Positions 13,653-21,273 of a stretch of DNA of 63,564 bases are shown one piece after another. Numbering within the stretch: the stretch's first letter is position 1; every line of letters begins with the position of its first letter. Both the position numbers and the translations under genes were made by a program. Origin of the DNA: an uncultured Eubacteriales bacterium (GTDB lineage Bacteria; Bacillota; Clostridia; Christensenellales; Borkfalkiaceae); the NCBI GenBank assembly GCA_900542935.1, contig UQPN01000013.1, positions 1 through 63,564 of the forward strand, given 5' to 3'. The notes under the pieces are model-generated. The model searched no databases. It saw only the letters and a program-made list of their open reading frames with translations, and was not told where the DNA came from.

Positions 13653-14105
13653 TCAAAATTTGAATGTAATATAATCTTTTACTTTCTTTTGCACATTATA
13701 ATTTGTAACCCGACCTTTATCATCAACGCTAGCTACAAGAAATTTTTTTGTGAAGCTCGTTTCATTTCCGCAATTTTCGCATGTACAATCAAACGTTTCG
13801 TAAGCATATACTTTTTTTCCGTCGTCCGATTCGCTCCTCTGCGATTCCTCCCACTCGATTGTATAGCCATACCCGCATTTCGAACAGAATAAGCGTTTGA
13901 TTCTTTGTACTTCGCTGCACCCCTCAAAAACCCCGACTCCAACAAATACTAAACCTATCAGCCCGATTACAACACCAAACGCCTGCGCTTTACCGCGCAA
14001 CAGCAACCCGATGCCCACCAACACCGCACCGATAGCAATCATCGCTAAACACATAAATCTTGTCTTTTTAATCGCTTTTTTTCTTTGGTCTTTGTAATCT
14101 TCCAT
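13653..14105 (-). CDS. Small membrane protein with C-terminal zinc ribbon, function unknown
   Basis: 150 residues. A charged N-terminus (residues 1-16) is followed by two hydrophobic helices, roughly 18-38 and 42-60. The cytoplasmic or external tail then carries two CxxC pairs (FCSKCGYG and CTCENCGNE) about 35 residues apart, as in a treble-clef or zinc ribbon. No family name can be given. The ATG at 14105 is chosen because of AAAGGAG 6 bases upstream; the frame is open 24 codons further, across the promoter. Expressed from a consensus promoter divergent from the XRE regulator, which suggests repression by that protein. Confidence 0.7.
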   Translation of the reverse strand: MEDYKDQRKKAIKKTRFMCLAMIAIGAVLVGIGLLLRGKAQAFGVVIGLIGLVFVGVGVFEGCSEVQRIKRLFCSKCGYGYTIEWEESQRSESDDGKKVYAYETFDCTCENCGNETSFTKKFLVASVDDKGRVTNYNVQKKVKDYITFKF

Positions 14106-14122
14106 ACTTTCTCCTTTGTTTG

Positions 14123-14137
14123 ATAGCGTATCGCTAT
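14123..14137. promoter_or_regulatory. Palindromic operator candidate for the XRE regulator
   Basis: ATAGCG-TAT-CGCTAT is a perfect 15-bp palindrome just downstream of the minus-strand promoter. A related half site, ATAGCATAT on the minus strand, lies between the -35 and -10 boxes (about 14160-14170). Confidence 0.45.
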
Positions 14138-14148
14138 AATTTTCTTTT

Positions 14149-14177
14149 ATTATATAACTATATGCTATAATTGTCAA
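14149..14177 (-). promoter_or_regulatory. Perfect-consensus sigma-A promoter
   Basis: On the minus strand TTGACA (14172-14177), 17-bp spacer, TATAAT (14149-14154). It drives the membrane protein gene at 14105. A TATAAT on the plus strand at 14166-14171 overlaps it and could serve the XRE gene. Confidence 0.8.
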
Positions 14178-14185
14178 GTAAAATT

Positions 14186-14392
14186 ATGGATATATTCAGA
14201 AAAAATATTTACGAACTTCGAAAACTGAATCGTTTCACGCAAAGAGAAGTTGCGCAGCGCCTCGGAATCTCTCAACCGTCGTATATCCGCTACGAAAACG
14301 GCTCGGCGGAACCCACTCTCGAAAACTTAGTGAAAATCGCCGATTTGTACGATGTTTCCGTCGATTTCCTGTTGGGCAGAAAAGAAATTTAA
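14186..14392 (+). CDS. XRE/Cro-type helix-turn-helix regulator
   Basis: 68 residues, a single HTH_3 domain: a LRKLNRFTQREVAQRLGIS helix pair, then QPSYIRYENG as recognition helix, and a C-terminal VSVDFLLG typical of phage-like repressors. The ATG at 14186 lies only about 15 bases past a plus-strand TATAAT (14166-14171), so the transcript would be almost leaderless; no ribosome binding site is visible. A TTG at 14171 is the other in-frame start. The neighbouring divergent gene and the shared palindromes point to a local repressor. Confidence 0.85.
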   Translation: MDIFRKNIYELRKLNRFTQREVAQRLGISQPSYIRYENGSAEPTLENLVKIADLYDVSVDFLLGRKEI

Positions 14393-14484
14393 TCCGGCAC
14401 GCCGTTACCCTCTCTCTTTTTCGCCGTTCTCTTTCCCGTCCATTTTCACTTTCTTTTTTGCTCTTCATTTCACGTCCGCCGCTA

Positions 14485-14520
14485 AAAAAAGCACCTCCGC
14501 GCACTGCGGAAGTGTTTTTT
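14485..14520. terminator. Bidirectional terminator between converging genes
   Basis: A 9-bp stem, CACCTCCGC with GCGGAAGTG (one mismatch, G.U on the minus strand), is flanked by A7 on the left and T6 on the right, so it can stop transcription from both sides. Confidence 0.75.
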
Positions 14521-14544
14521 GTTTTTTATTCTACAGCAAATTTT

Positions 14545-15192
14545 TCAAAAAATCTCTTCGGGCGAATGAACGCATTTTTCCGCGCCGTGCGCGATTAAAA
14601 ATTCTTCGCTTTTAAACCCCCAGCACACCGAAATACACGGCAATCCCGCGTTTTTCGCCGTTTCGATATCCACTTCCGAATCGCCGATATACACCGCCTT
14701 TCCGCCGCCCAGCTTCTCTATCGCCGCAAACACCGAATCGGGCGCGGGTTTTTTCCGTATCCCCGCCGCCTCGTTCTCGCCGATCGCCACGCCGCAAAGC
14801 TCGCCGAAATACCTTGCGCACAGCCCCTTCACCGCAAAATCCGCTTTATTCGATACCACCGCCACACGTTTTTTCGCCGCGTTCAGCCGCCGCAGCATTT
14901 CCAAAACGCCCGCATACGTCCCCGTATGATCGTACATGTGCGCCCCGTAATACTCTTTAAAATACGAAAACGCCCGATTGAAAACCGCTTCGTCCGCCGC
15001 CCGCGCGCCCAATGCCCGCGTAATAAGAAGTTTAATGCCGTTTCCCACAAACGCGCGCACCTCGTCTTTCGTCCGTTCCGCCGCGCCCACGTGCCGCATC
15101 GCCGCGTTCGTGGCAAGATATAAATCTTCCAGCGTATTCAAAAGCGTGCCGTCTAAATCAAACACATAAATATCGAAATCTTCCGCCGCCAT
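14545..15192 (-). CDS. HAD-family phosphatase, phosphoglycolate phosphatase-like
   Basis: 215 residues, HAD subfamily IA with an alpha-helical cap. Motif I is DLDGTLLNT (nucleophile Asp near residue 11), motif II is VVSNK, motif III is KKPAPD, and motif IV is GDSEVDIETAKNAG. The length and motifs match Gph/PpaX-type enzymes, which remove phosphate from phosphoglycolate or hydrolyse pyrophosphate. The substrate cannot be assigned. The start is preceded by GAGGTG. It lies 37 bases after the response regulator and is probably read through from the same promoter. Confidence 0.88.
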   Translation of the reverse strand: MAAEDFDIYVFDLDGTLLNTLEDLYLATNAAMRHVGAAERTKDEVRAFVGNGIKLLITRALGARAADEAVFNRAFSYFKEYYGAHMYDHTGTYAGVLEMLRRLNAAKKRVAVVSNKADFAVKGLCARYFGELCGVAIGENEAAGIRKKPAPDSVFAAIEKLGGGKAVYIGDSEVDIETAKNAGLPCISVCWGFKSEEFLIAHGAEKCVHSPEEIF

Positions 15193-15229
15193 CTCCGCAC
15201 CTCAAAAACACGAACTCCTTTGTAAAAAC

Positions 15230-15892
15230 TCAGCCCAGAACTTCTTTCACCGCGCGCAGAAACGACGTCCTGTTGTCGCTCCCCGTCTTGATATAAATCG
15301 CCGAAATGTAATTGCGCGCCGTGCCCTCCGTCAGCTTCAGCGCCGAAGAAATCTGCCTGTTCGTAAACCCTTCGTACATCATCAGGGCAATTTCCGTTTC
15401 TCTGTCGGAAAGCAGAAACGCGCGTTTTAATCTGAGTTCCCTGCTCGCCGTTACGTCTTTCGCCGCGTCGGCAATGCGCTTCGCTATCTTTGCGGGAAGA
15501 ATGGTATCTCCCGCGTACGCGTTTTTCACCGCGTCGATTAAAGCGGAAGAAGATATATCTTTCAATAAATATCCGCTTGCGCCGTGATTGATGGCGTTTA
15601 AAATATAATCGCTGTCGTCAAACGTCGTCAGCACCACCACTTTGGTATCGGGAAATTCCGATTTGATACGCTGCGTGGCAACCACCCCGTTCATATTCGG
15701 CATACGGATATCCATCAGCACCACGTCCGGGCGCCACACGCGGCACTTTTCCAGCGCGTCCGCGCCGTCGCACGCAATCCCCGCCGTTTCCAGCCCCGCG
15801 TCCGTTTCCAGCACGCTTTTAATTCCTTCCGCCAGAATCGTCTGATCGTCCGCAATCAGCACCCTGATTTTCTTTCCGCTATTTTCGTCCAT
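15230..15892 (-). CDS. NarL/LuxR-family response regulator
   Basis: 220 residues. The receiver domain has the acidic pair DD near 15-16, phospho-acceptor Asp61 in VVLMDIRMP, Thr in VVLTTFDD and the Lys of LLKD. The C-terminal HTH is LuxR type (LSDRETEIALMMYEGFTNRQIS). It overlaps the kinase gene by 14 bases, the hallmark of a coupled two-component pair. It resembles DesR/LiaR-type regulators, but the signal is unknown. Confidence 0.93.
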   Translation of the reverse strand: MDENSGKKIRVLIADDQTILAEGIKSVLETDAGLETAGIACDGADALEKCRVWRPDVVLMDIRMPNMNGVVATQRIKSEFPDTKVVVLTTFDDSDYILNAINHGASGYLLKDISSSALIDAVKNAYAGDTILPAKIAKRIADAAKDVTASRELRLKRAFLLSDRETEIALMMYEGFTNRQISSALKLTEGTARNYISAIYIKTGSDNRTSFLRAVKEVLG

Positions 15893-17234
15893 CTTCGTCC
15901 GCTCCTTTCAAAGCTTCTCCTTTGCCGTCCTGCGGCAATACCATCTGTATTTCGAATCCGCCGTCCTCGTCGGAAGAAAACGCCGCGCGACCGCCGAACC
16001 GTTCCGCCCGTTCGCGCATGCCCGTCAGTCCGAACCCCGTTTTAAACGGCTGCTTCGCGCCCGAACCGTTATCCGAAAGCAAAAACCCGATTTCTCCGTT
16101 CTCCGCTTTCAGCTCGAAATAAAACGCCGTGGCGCCCCCGTGCCGCAGTCCGTTCGAAATCCCTTCTTTCAAAGAATTACACAAAAAACGATACTTCGCG
16201 GGAGATACAACCGCCTCATCTATATCCGAACGGATAATCACCCCCGTGCCGTCCGAAGATTCGTGCACAATCGATAAAAGCGCCTCTTTCAGCGTTGAAT
16301 TTTCTTTCGCGCCCGAAAGCAGATGCACGCTTTCCCGCAGTTCTTCCAGCGCGTGCTTCGCCTGCAGGTTCGCCGCCACAATACTCCGTTTTGCCGCCGC
16401 CGCGTCCTTTTCAATCGTCAGTTTCGCCGCCTCCGTCTGCATAATCACCGTAGTGATCGAATGTCCCGCCGTATCGTGAATGTCTTTCGCTATCCGCTGC
16501 CGTTCTTCCAAAGCGGTAACTTCCGCCAGATTTTCGTACGCTTTTTCCAGCCGCTCGTTGCTTTCGTCCAGCCGTCTGAGCGTTTCCGAAAGCCGCGCGG
16601 ACTGCCTGTAAAACCGCACCCCGAACGTAACGGCAATGAAATGAACGATTAAAATCACCAGATCGTTGAACGATTGCGCCAACAGCCACGCCCCCGTGCC
16701 GTCGCCGCGAATCAGCCCCGACGCCCAGAACGTAGCCACATACACCACCAGCGAAACAAGACATCCCAGAATCGAAGCCGCCATTTTTTCGGCGCTCAGA
16801 TAATAATCGGTAAGAATAATCATATACAGCGTGGATAAAAACCGGCTGCCCGTTACCGCGGTAAGCATAAACGCGGCAAGAAATTCCGGAACGTAACACC
16901 AAAGCTTCGCCTTGAAAGTTTTTAACCCGCAAAGCCGCACGATTTCCGCCGCCGTAAGCACCAGCACGGCCGCGCTCACCAGCACAAGCCCCGTATACAG
17001 ATTGTTTTGTTTCGCATAAGAGATTTGCGGAATCAGTATAAACGATTCTATCACCAGCATGAACACAAACAAAAGAATTTTTGCCAAATCGAAATACGTG
17101 TTCGCGTTGCGCCAGTCCACGGAATCCAGCAGCTGCCTTACGGCGTTTTTTTCTTTTCTTTCTTCCGCCGCTCCGCCCTGCGTCTGCGTTTCCGCCACGG
17201 CGGCTTTTTCTCCGTTTTTCGTCTTATTGTTCAA
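15879..17234 (-). CDS. DesK/LiaS-type sensor histidine kinase
   Basis: 451 residues. A charged N-terminal segment (1-45) precedes about six membrane helices (roughly 48-72, 78-102, 112-128, 130-150, 152-172, 183-207). A coiled linker follows, then the HisKA_3 motif ERQRIAKDIHDTAGH with phospho-acceptor His253, and a C-terminal HATPase with an N box EGISNGLRHGGA and G boxes SDNGSGA and GFGLTGMRER. The many helices suggest it senses membrane state. The start codon is TTG with GGAGG 9 bases upstream; no in-frame ATG exists before the first helix. Confidence 0.92.
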   Translation of the reverse strand: MNNKTKNGEKAAVAETQTQGGAAEERKEKNAVRQLLDSVDWRNANTYFDLAKILLFVFMLVIESFILIPQISYAKQNNLYTGLVLVSAAVLVLTAAEIVRLCGLKTFKAKLWCYVPEFLAAFMLTAVTGSRFLSTLYMIILTDYYLSAEKMAASILGCLVSLVVYVATFWASGLIRGDGTGAWLLAQSFNDLVILIVHFIAVTFGVRFYRQSARLSETLRRLDESNERLEKAYENLAEVTALEERQRIAKDIHDTAGHSITTVIMQTEAAKLTIEKDAAAAKRSIVAANLQAKHALEELRESVHLLSGAKENSTLKEALLSIVHESSDGTGVIIRSDIDEAVVSPAKYRFLCNSLKEGISNGLRHGGATAFYFELKAENGEIGFLLSDNGSGAKQPFKTGFGLTGMRERAERFGGRAAFSSDEDGGFEIQMVLPQDGKGEALKGADEDGRK

Positions 17235-17286
17235 AATACACCGCCTCCGCGTTCTTCAGCTTTTGCTTATCGTTCGAATCGACTTT

Positions 17287-17315
17287 ATTTTATCATATCC
17301 GCAAAAAAAAGTCAA
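17287..17315 (-). promoter_or_regulatory. Sigma-A promoter of the two-component operon
   Basis: On the minus strand TTGACT (17310-17315), 17-bp spacer, TAAAAT (17287-17292), about 50 bases upstream of the kinase start. Confidence 0.65.
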
Positions 17316-17327
17316 CGTCTTCCCGCG

Positions 17328-17365
17328 CGATAAAAGCGGCTTTCCCGATTTTTCGGAAAAGCCGC
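17328..17365 (-). terminator. Terminator of the beta-glucosidase gene
   Basis: A 13-bp stem pairs 17336-17348 with 17353-17365 (one G.U on the minus strand), followed on that strand by TTTTATCG. It is 48 bases past the stop at 17413. Confidence 0.7.
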
Positions 17366-17412
17366 CCTCATTTTTTATTTATGATTTCATCATATGCCAA
17401 GCGCAGATTGCA

Positions 17413-19431
17413 TTACCAACAGATTTTCGACGACATGGAATACTGCGTATCTTCCGGAAGTTCCACGTTTATTTTTCCCTGCAGCGGCAGATTTTTGGAA
17501 GAACCGCCCACATACACTTCGAACCAACCGTTTTCCACATGCCATTTATCCAGCGCCGTGCTGTAATAAGCAAAGCTTGAAAAATCCAGCGCCAATCGTA
17601 CCGTCTTCGTTTCGTGCGGCTGAATCAGATCTTTCGAAAATGCTTTCAGTTCCTTATCCGCGCGATGCACCATCGCCGATACGTCTTTCACATAAACTTG
17701 CGAAACCTCTTTCCCCGCCACGTCGGAAACGTTGGTAATATCGTACGAGAGTTCGTAATCCGTATCTCCCTTCTTTTCGATTTTCAGATTCGTATATTCG
17801 AATTTCGCATACGAAAGACCGTGTCCGAACGGAAACAGCACTTCCTTATTCGCGTGGTCGTAATAGCGATACCCCACATAAATGCCGTCGTCGTACAAAT
17901 CCGCCTCGCCGTTGAACGTATCGCCGCCCTTGTACGTATCCTCCAACGTCAGCGGGAATGTTTCCGTCAGTTTTCCGCTGAAATTATCCTCGCCGCAAAG
18001 CAGCGCGGCAAGCGCCTCGTTCACGCCTTCGCCCGCAAAACCCGCAAACACCACGGCGTCCACCGCGTCTATCCAGCGGCTCATATCCACGGCGCTGCCC
18101 GCATACACAATCACCACCGTTTTTTTCGCGCGCGCCGCTACCTTTAAAATGCGGTCCTCCTGCGAAGCCGAAAGCCGTATCGAAAAACGGTCGTCGCCCT
18201 CGCTTTCCGTTTCGTCGCCGTGTCCTACGGGCAGAATCGTTACGTCCGCGTCGTACGCCTGCAAAAGCCCGTCGCGCATATCCCGACCGAACTTCCAGTC
18301 AGGTCTGTACAACATCTCCGCGCCCGTCTTTTCGCCGATCAGTTCGTGCAGCGCCGTCTGCTGGAACGCCGTGCGCACTTTGCCGGAACCGCCGCCGGAA
18401 ACCGCAGGCGTTTCCGAATACGAACCGTATACGAAAATTTTCTGCTTTTTGCCGCACTTTTTGCACATGCCGTTCAAAGGCAGCGCGCCGTTCTCGTTTT
18501 TCAGAAGCACAATGCCTTCTTTTGCGATTTTCACCGCTGTTTCATGCCGGCTTTCTTCCGTGGAGGTTATCTTTTTCAACGGCGCCGCGTCCTCGCATTT
18601 TTCCGCAAGTTCCAGCACTTTCTCCGCGCGCTCGTCAATCTGCGCTTCCGTCAGTCGGCCGCTCTTCACCGCTTCCGCCAGCTCCTCGGCATACCCCTTC
18701 CCGTACGGCATACACAAATCCAGCGTCGCTTCCACCGCTCTCACCGAGTTGTGCACCGCGCCCCAGTCGGACATAATCAGCCCGTCGAATCCGAACTGCC
18801 CGCGCAGTACGTCTTTCAGGAGTTTCTTGTTTTCGGAAGCGTACACGCCGTTCACGGGATTGTACGAACACATCACCGTCCAAGGTTTCGCCTCCATCGC
18901 CATTTCAAACGGCTTCAGGTAAATTTCGTGCAGCGCGCGTTCGTCCACGTCGCTCGACTGGTTGCATCTGTCGTATTCGCGGTTGTTCGCGCAGAAGTGC
19001 TTCACCGAAGTACCCACGCCTTTTTCCTGCACGCCTTTCACGTACTGCACGGCAAAGCAGCCGGCAAGATACGGATCCTCGGAAAAATATTCGAAATTTC
19101 TGCCGCAAAGAGGCGAACGCTTGATATTCACGCCCGGCGCTAAAATCACGTCGGCGCCGCGATAAATGCACTCGTCCGCAATCGTCGCGCCGTATTCGTA
19201 CGCCAGATTTAAATTCCACGTGTTTGCCAGAACGTGGCAGGTAGGCAGCGCCGTAGCGGTAAACGTTTCGTCCGTATTTTTCGGGTTGTGCATGCGCAGT
19301 CCGGAAGGTCCGTCCGAAACCCACACGGCTTTCGCTTTTCCGTTCGCGTCGTTCGTCTGCCATGTGTTCGAGCCGGTCAAAAGCGAGCATTTCTCTTCAA
19401 GCGTAAACTTTTTCAAATCGTATTTTTTCAT
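17413..19431 (-). CDS. Glycoside hydrolase family 3 beta-glucosidase
   Basis: 672 residues. The N-terminal GH3 barrel includes KHF at 144-146 and the nucleophile Asp222 in MSDWG. A following alpha/beta domain has LLKNENGALPL and the GGGSGK loop. A C-terminal fibronectin-III-like domain includes FPFGHGLSY and ends at about residue 672. There is no signal peptide, so it probably acts in the cytoplasm on short beta-glucosides imported by the cell. The start is preceded by AGGAG 6 bases upstream. A divergent AraC regulator faces it across 181 bases. Confidence 0.92.
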   Translation of the reverse strand: MKKYDLKKFTLEEKCSLLTGSNTWQTNDANGKAKAVWVSDGPSGLRMHNPKNTDETFTATALPTCHVLANTWNLNLAYEYGATIADECIYRGADVILAPGVNIKRSPLCGRNFEYFSEDPYLAGCFAVQYVKGVQEKGVGTSVKHFCANNREYDRCNQSSDVDERALHEIYLKPFEMAMEAKPWTVMCSYNPVNGVYASENKKLLKDVLRGQFGFDGLIMSDWGAVHNSVRAVEATLDLCMPYGKGYAEELAEAVKSGRLTEAQIDERAEKVLELAEKCEDAAPLKKITSTEESRHETAVKIAKEGIVLLKNENGALPLNGMCKKCGKKQKIFVYGSYSETPAVSGGGSGKVRTAFQQTALHELIGEKTGAEMLYRPDWKFGRDMRDGLLQAYDADVTILPVGHGDETESEGDDRFSIRLSASQEDRILKVAARAKKTVVIVYAGSAVDMSRWIDAVDAVVFAGFAGEGVNEALAALLCGEDNFSGKLTETFPLTLEDTYKGGDTFNGEADLYDDGIYVGYRYYDHANKEVLFPFGHGLSYAKFEYTNLKIEKKGDTDYELSYDITNVSDVAGKEVSQVYVKDVSAMVHRADKELKAFSKDLIQPHETKTVRLALDFSSFAYYSTALDKWHVENGWFEVYVGGSSKNLPLQGKINVELPEDTQYSMSSKICW

Positions 19432-19509
19432 CTTTTTCTCCTATTATTTTTTGTTTTCGCGATTATAAAAAACCAACCGGATTTTTTGTACAAACCGCTT
19501 TACGATACT

Positions 19510-19515
19510 ATTATA
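19510..19515 (-). promoter_or_regulatory. Candidate -10 box of the beta-glucosidase promoter
   Basis: A TATAAT on the minus strand has no recognisable -35 box 17 bp upstream (AAGAAT), as is common for promoters that need an activator. Confidence 0.35.
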
Positions 19516-19549
19516 GCATACATTTTTTTAAAATTCTTCTCAAAAACAG

Positions 19550-19578
19550 TTGAATTTATTCTCATTTTATGATATAAT
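19550..19578 (+). promoter_or_regulatory. Sigma-A promoter of the AraC regulator gene
   Basis: TTGAAT (19550-19555), 17-bp spacer, TATAAT (19573-19578), 35 bases before the start codon. Confidence 0.65.
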
Positions 19579-19612
19579 CTCCCCGAAAATTTTTTAAGGA
19601 AAAAGCACAACA

Positions 19613-20398
19613 ATGCAGGGTTTTTACGAAGAATACCGCGATGACAACGAAAATTTCAGCGTTTCGCGCAACGGTCATTACTCATATCCGCCGCACTTTC
19701 ACCGCAGCCTCGAAATTCTTATCGTCAACAAGGGCGCGCACTCCGTGGTGCACAACGGCGTGCCGTATGCGGTGCAAAACGGCGATCTGTTTTTTTGTTC
19801 CAGCTACGATCTGCACTCCTACGGCGTTTCCGCCTGCGGCGAACAGGACGACTGCGTGTTAATCGTTCCCGCCCGCTACACATCTTCGTTCAACGAACGC
19901 AACAACGGCTATCGCCCCTCAACCCCGCTTCTGCACGATCCCGATCTCTGCCGCGAACTTCTGCAAATCGCCGATCGATGGATGGGCAGCGAAAAAAACG
20001 CGGGGGTGCGCGGCGCCGCCACCGAACTGGCGCTTGCCCTTATCGAAAGCCGCTTGCAAATGGTGCCCGATAAAGAAAAGGACGAAACTCAGCTTATCCG
20101 TATGCTTCTTTCCTACCTTTCCGAACGTTTTCGCGAAGAAATTTCCCTGCCGCTCCTCGCGCGGAAATTCGGCTACACCGAAGCGCACTTATCGCGCGTG
20201 TTCCACCGCTACACGAACACGGGACTTCCCCGCTATCTCAACCGTCTGCGACTGAACTACGTGGAAAACCGCAAAAAAAACGACCCCGACGCCGACCTCA
20301 CGCAAGTGATTTTCGACGCGGGATTCAGAAGCATACCCACCTATTACCGAGCCAAAGCGCAAAACGACGAACCGCTCGCCGCACACGGAAAAGCGTAA
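19613..20398 (+). CDS. AraC-family transcriptional regulator next to the GH3 gene
   Basis: 261 residues. The N-terminal half is a cupin-type sensor (HFHRSLEILIVNKG around 28-41, a DLFFCSSYDLHSYG turn). The C-terminal half has two HTHs: ISLPLLARKFGYTEAHLSRVFHRY and a second one ending DAGFRSIPTYYRAK. Divergent orientation suggests it controls the beta-glucosidase gene, probably on sensing a sugar. Its sensor half resembles that of the AraC regulator at 58548 (shared pattern HFHR-x2-EILIV-x-KG), so the two look like paralogues. Confidence 0.9.
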   Translation: MQGFYEEYRDDNENFSVSRNGHYSYPPHFHRSLEILIVNKGAHSVVHNGVPYAVQNGDLFFCSSYDLHSYGVSACGEQDDCVLIVPARYTSSFNERNNGYRPSTPLLHDPDLCRELLQIADRWMGSEKNAGVRGAATELALALIESRLQMVPDKEKDETQLIRMLLSYLSERFREEISLPLLARKFGYTEAHLSRVFHRYTNTGLPRYLNRLRLNYVENRKKNDPDADLTQVIFDAGFRSIPTYYRAKAQNDEPLAAHGKA

Positions 20399-20412
20399 GG
20401 CGATAATATCGT

Positions 20413-21273
20413 TCATACGGGCAATGCCCCGTATTCTTCAAACCCGTAACGGGATACAAACGTTCTGCCGTCGGCATAAGCCAGCGGCGAATCACCGGAA
20501 AAACGCAGAGTGATTTTCTTAGCGATCAGACACTGCCGCGTTTTTCCGTATTTTTTATTCAGCGCCTTATCGCCGTATTTCGTATCGCCCAGCACGGGAT
20601 GCCCCAAAAAAGCCGCATGCGCGCGGATCTGATGAGTTTTTCCCGTATGCAGAAACACTTCGCACACGGCAATATCCCCCTTTTTCAGAATCGGATGAAA
20701 TCCCGTTACTATCTTTTCCGCGCCCGCAGACGGTTTCCCGCTCACGCGCACTTCCGCCCGCGCCGCGTCTTTGGCAAGATACGCCGTCTGCCGCGTTTCG
20801 TCCGCCGAAAAACAATTTCTCATCACGGCGAGATACATCTTTTCCACGTCGCGTTCCTTAAACGCCCGCTTCAGTTCATCCGCGCACGCCGCGTTTTTTG
20901 CAAAAATCATCAATCCCCGCGTATTCCTGTCCAATCGGTGAATAAAATACACGCCTTGCGCGCCTCTCTCCCGCGCAAGCGTTTCGTACACCGCTTCCGC
21001 GTTCACCCCGTCCGCCTTATCCGTTACCAGAAGATTTTCGTCCTCGTACACCGTATCGAACGCCGTCATTTCCTCCTGCGCGCGCGTCAGATAATAACAG
21101 ACTCTGTCCCCCGCTTTCAGCAAAGTTCTGCTTCCGCCCGCCGCCACGCGTTCTCCGTTGATTTTTATCTCGCGCGCTTTCAGCAGACGGTCGAAAAAAA
21201 ACGAAGCCTGCGGATCGTGCGAATCCGTGAAGTCTCTCAGATTATTTTCTTCCGTTACTATCCATTCTTTCAT
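20413..21273 (-). CDS. RluA-family pseudouridine synthase
   Basis: 286 residues. An N-terminal S4-like segment (REIKINGERV) is followed by the RluA catalytic core, with the catalytic Asp in IHRLDRNTRGL and the later HTGKTHQIRAH motif. Such enzymes convert uridine to pseudouridine in 23S rRNA or tRNA; the target position is not evident. Its start overlaps the feoB stop by 4 bases, so it is coupled to iron transport genes by arrangement only. A second RluA-type gene lies at 26383. Confidence 0.9.
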   Translation of the reverse strand: MKEWIVTEENNLRDFTDSHDPQASFFFDRLLKAREIKINGERVAAGGSRTLLKAGDRVCYYLTRAQEEMTAFDTVYEDENLLVTDKADGVNAEAVYETLARERGAQGVYFIHRLDRNTRGLMIFAKNAACADELKRAFKERDVEKMYLAVMRNCFSADETRQTAYLAKDAARAEVRVSGKPSAGAEKIVTGFHPILKKGDIAVCEVFLHTGKTHQIRAHAAFLGHPVLGDTKYGDKALNKKYGKTRQCLIAKKITLRFSGDSPLAYADGRTFVSRYGFEEYGALPV

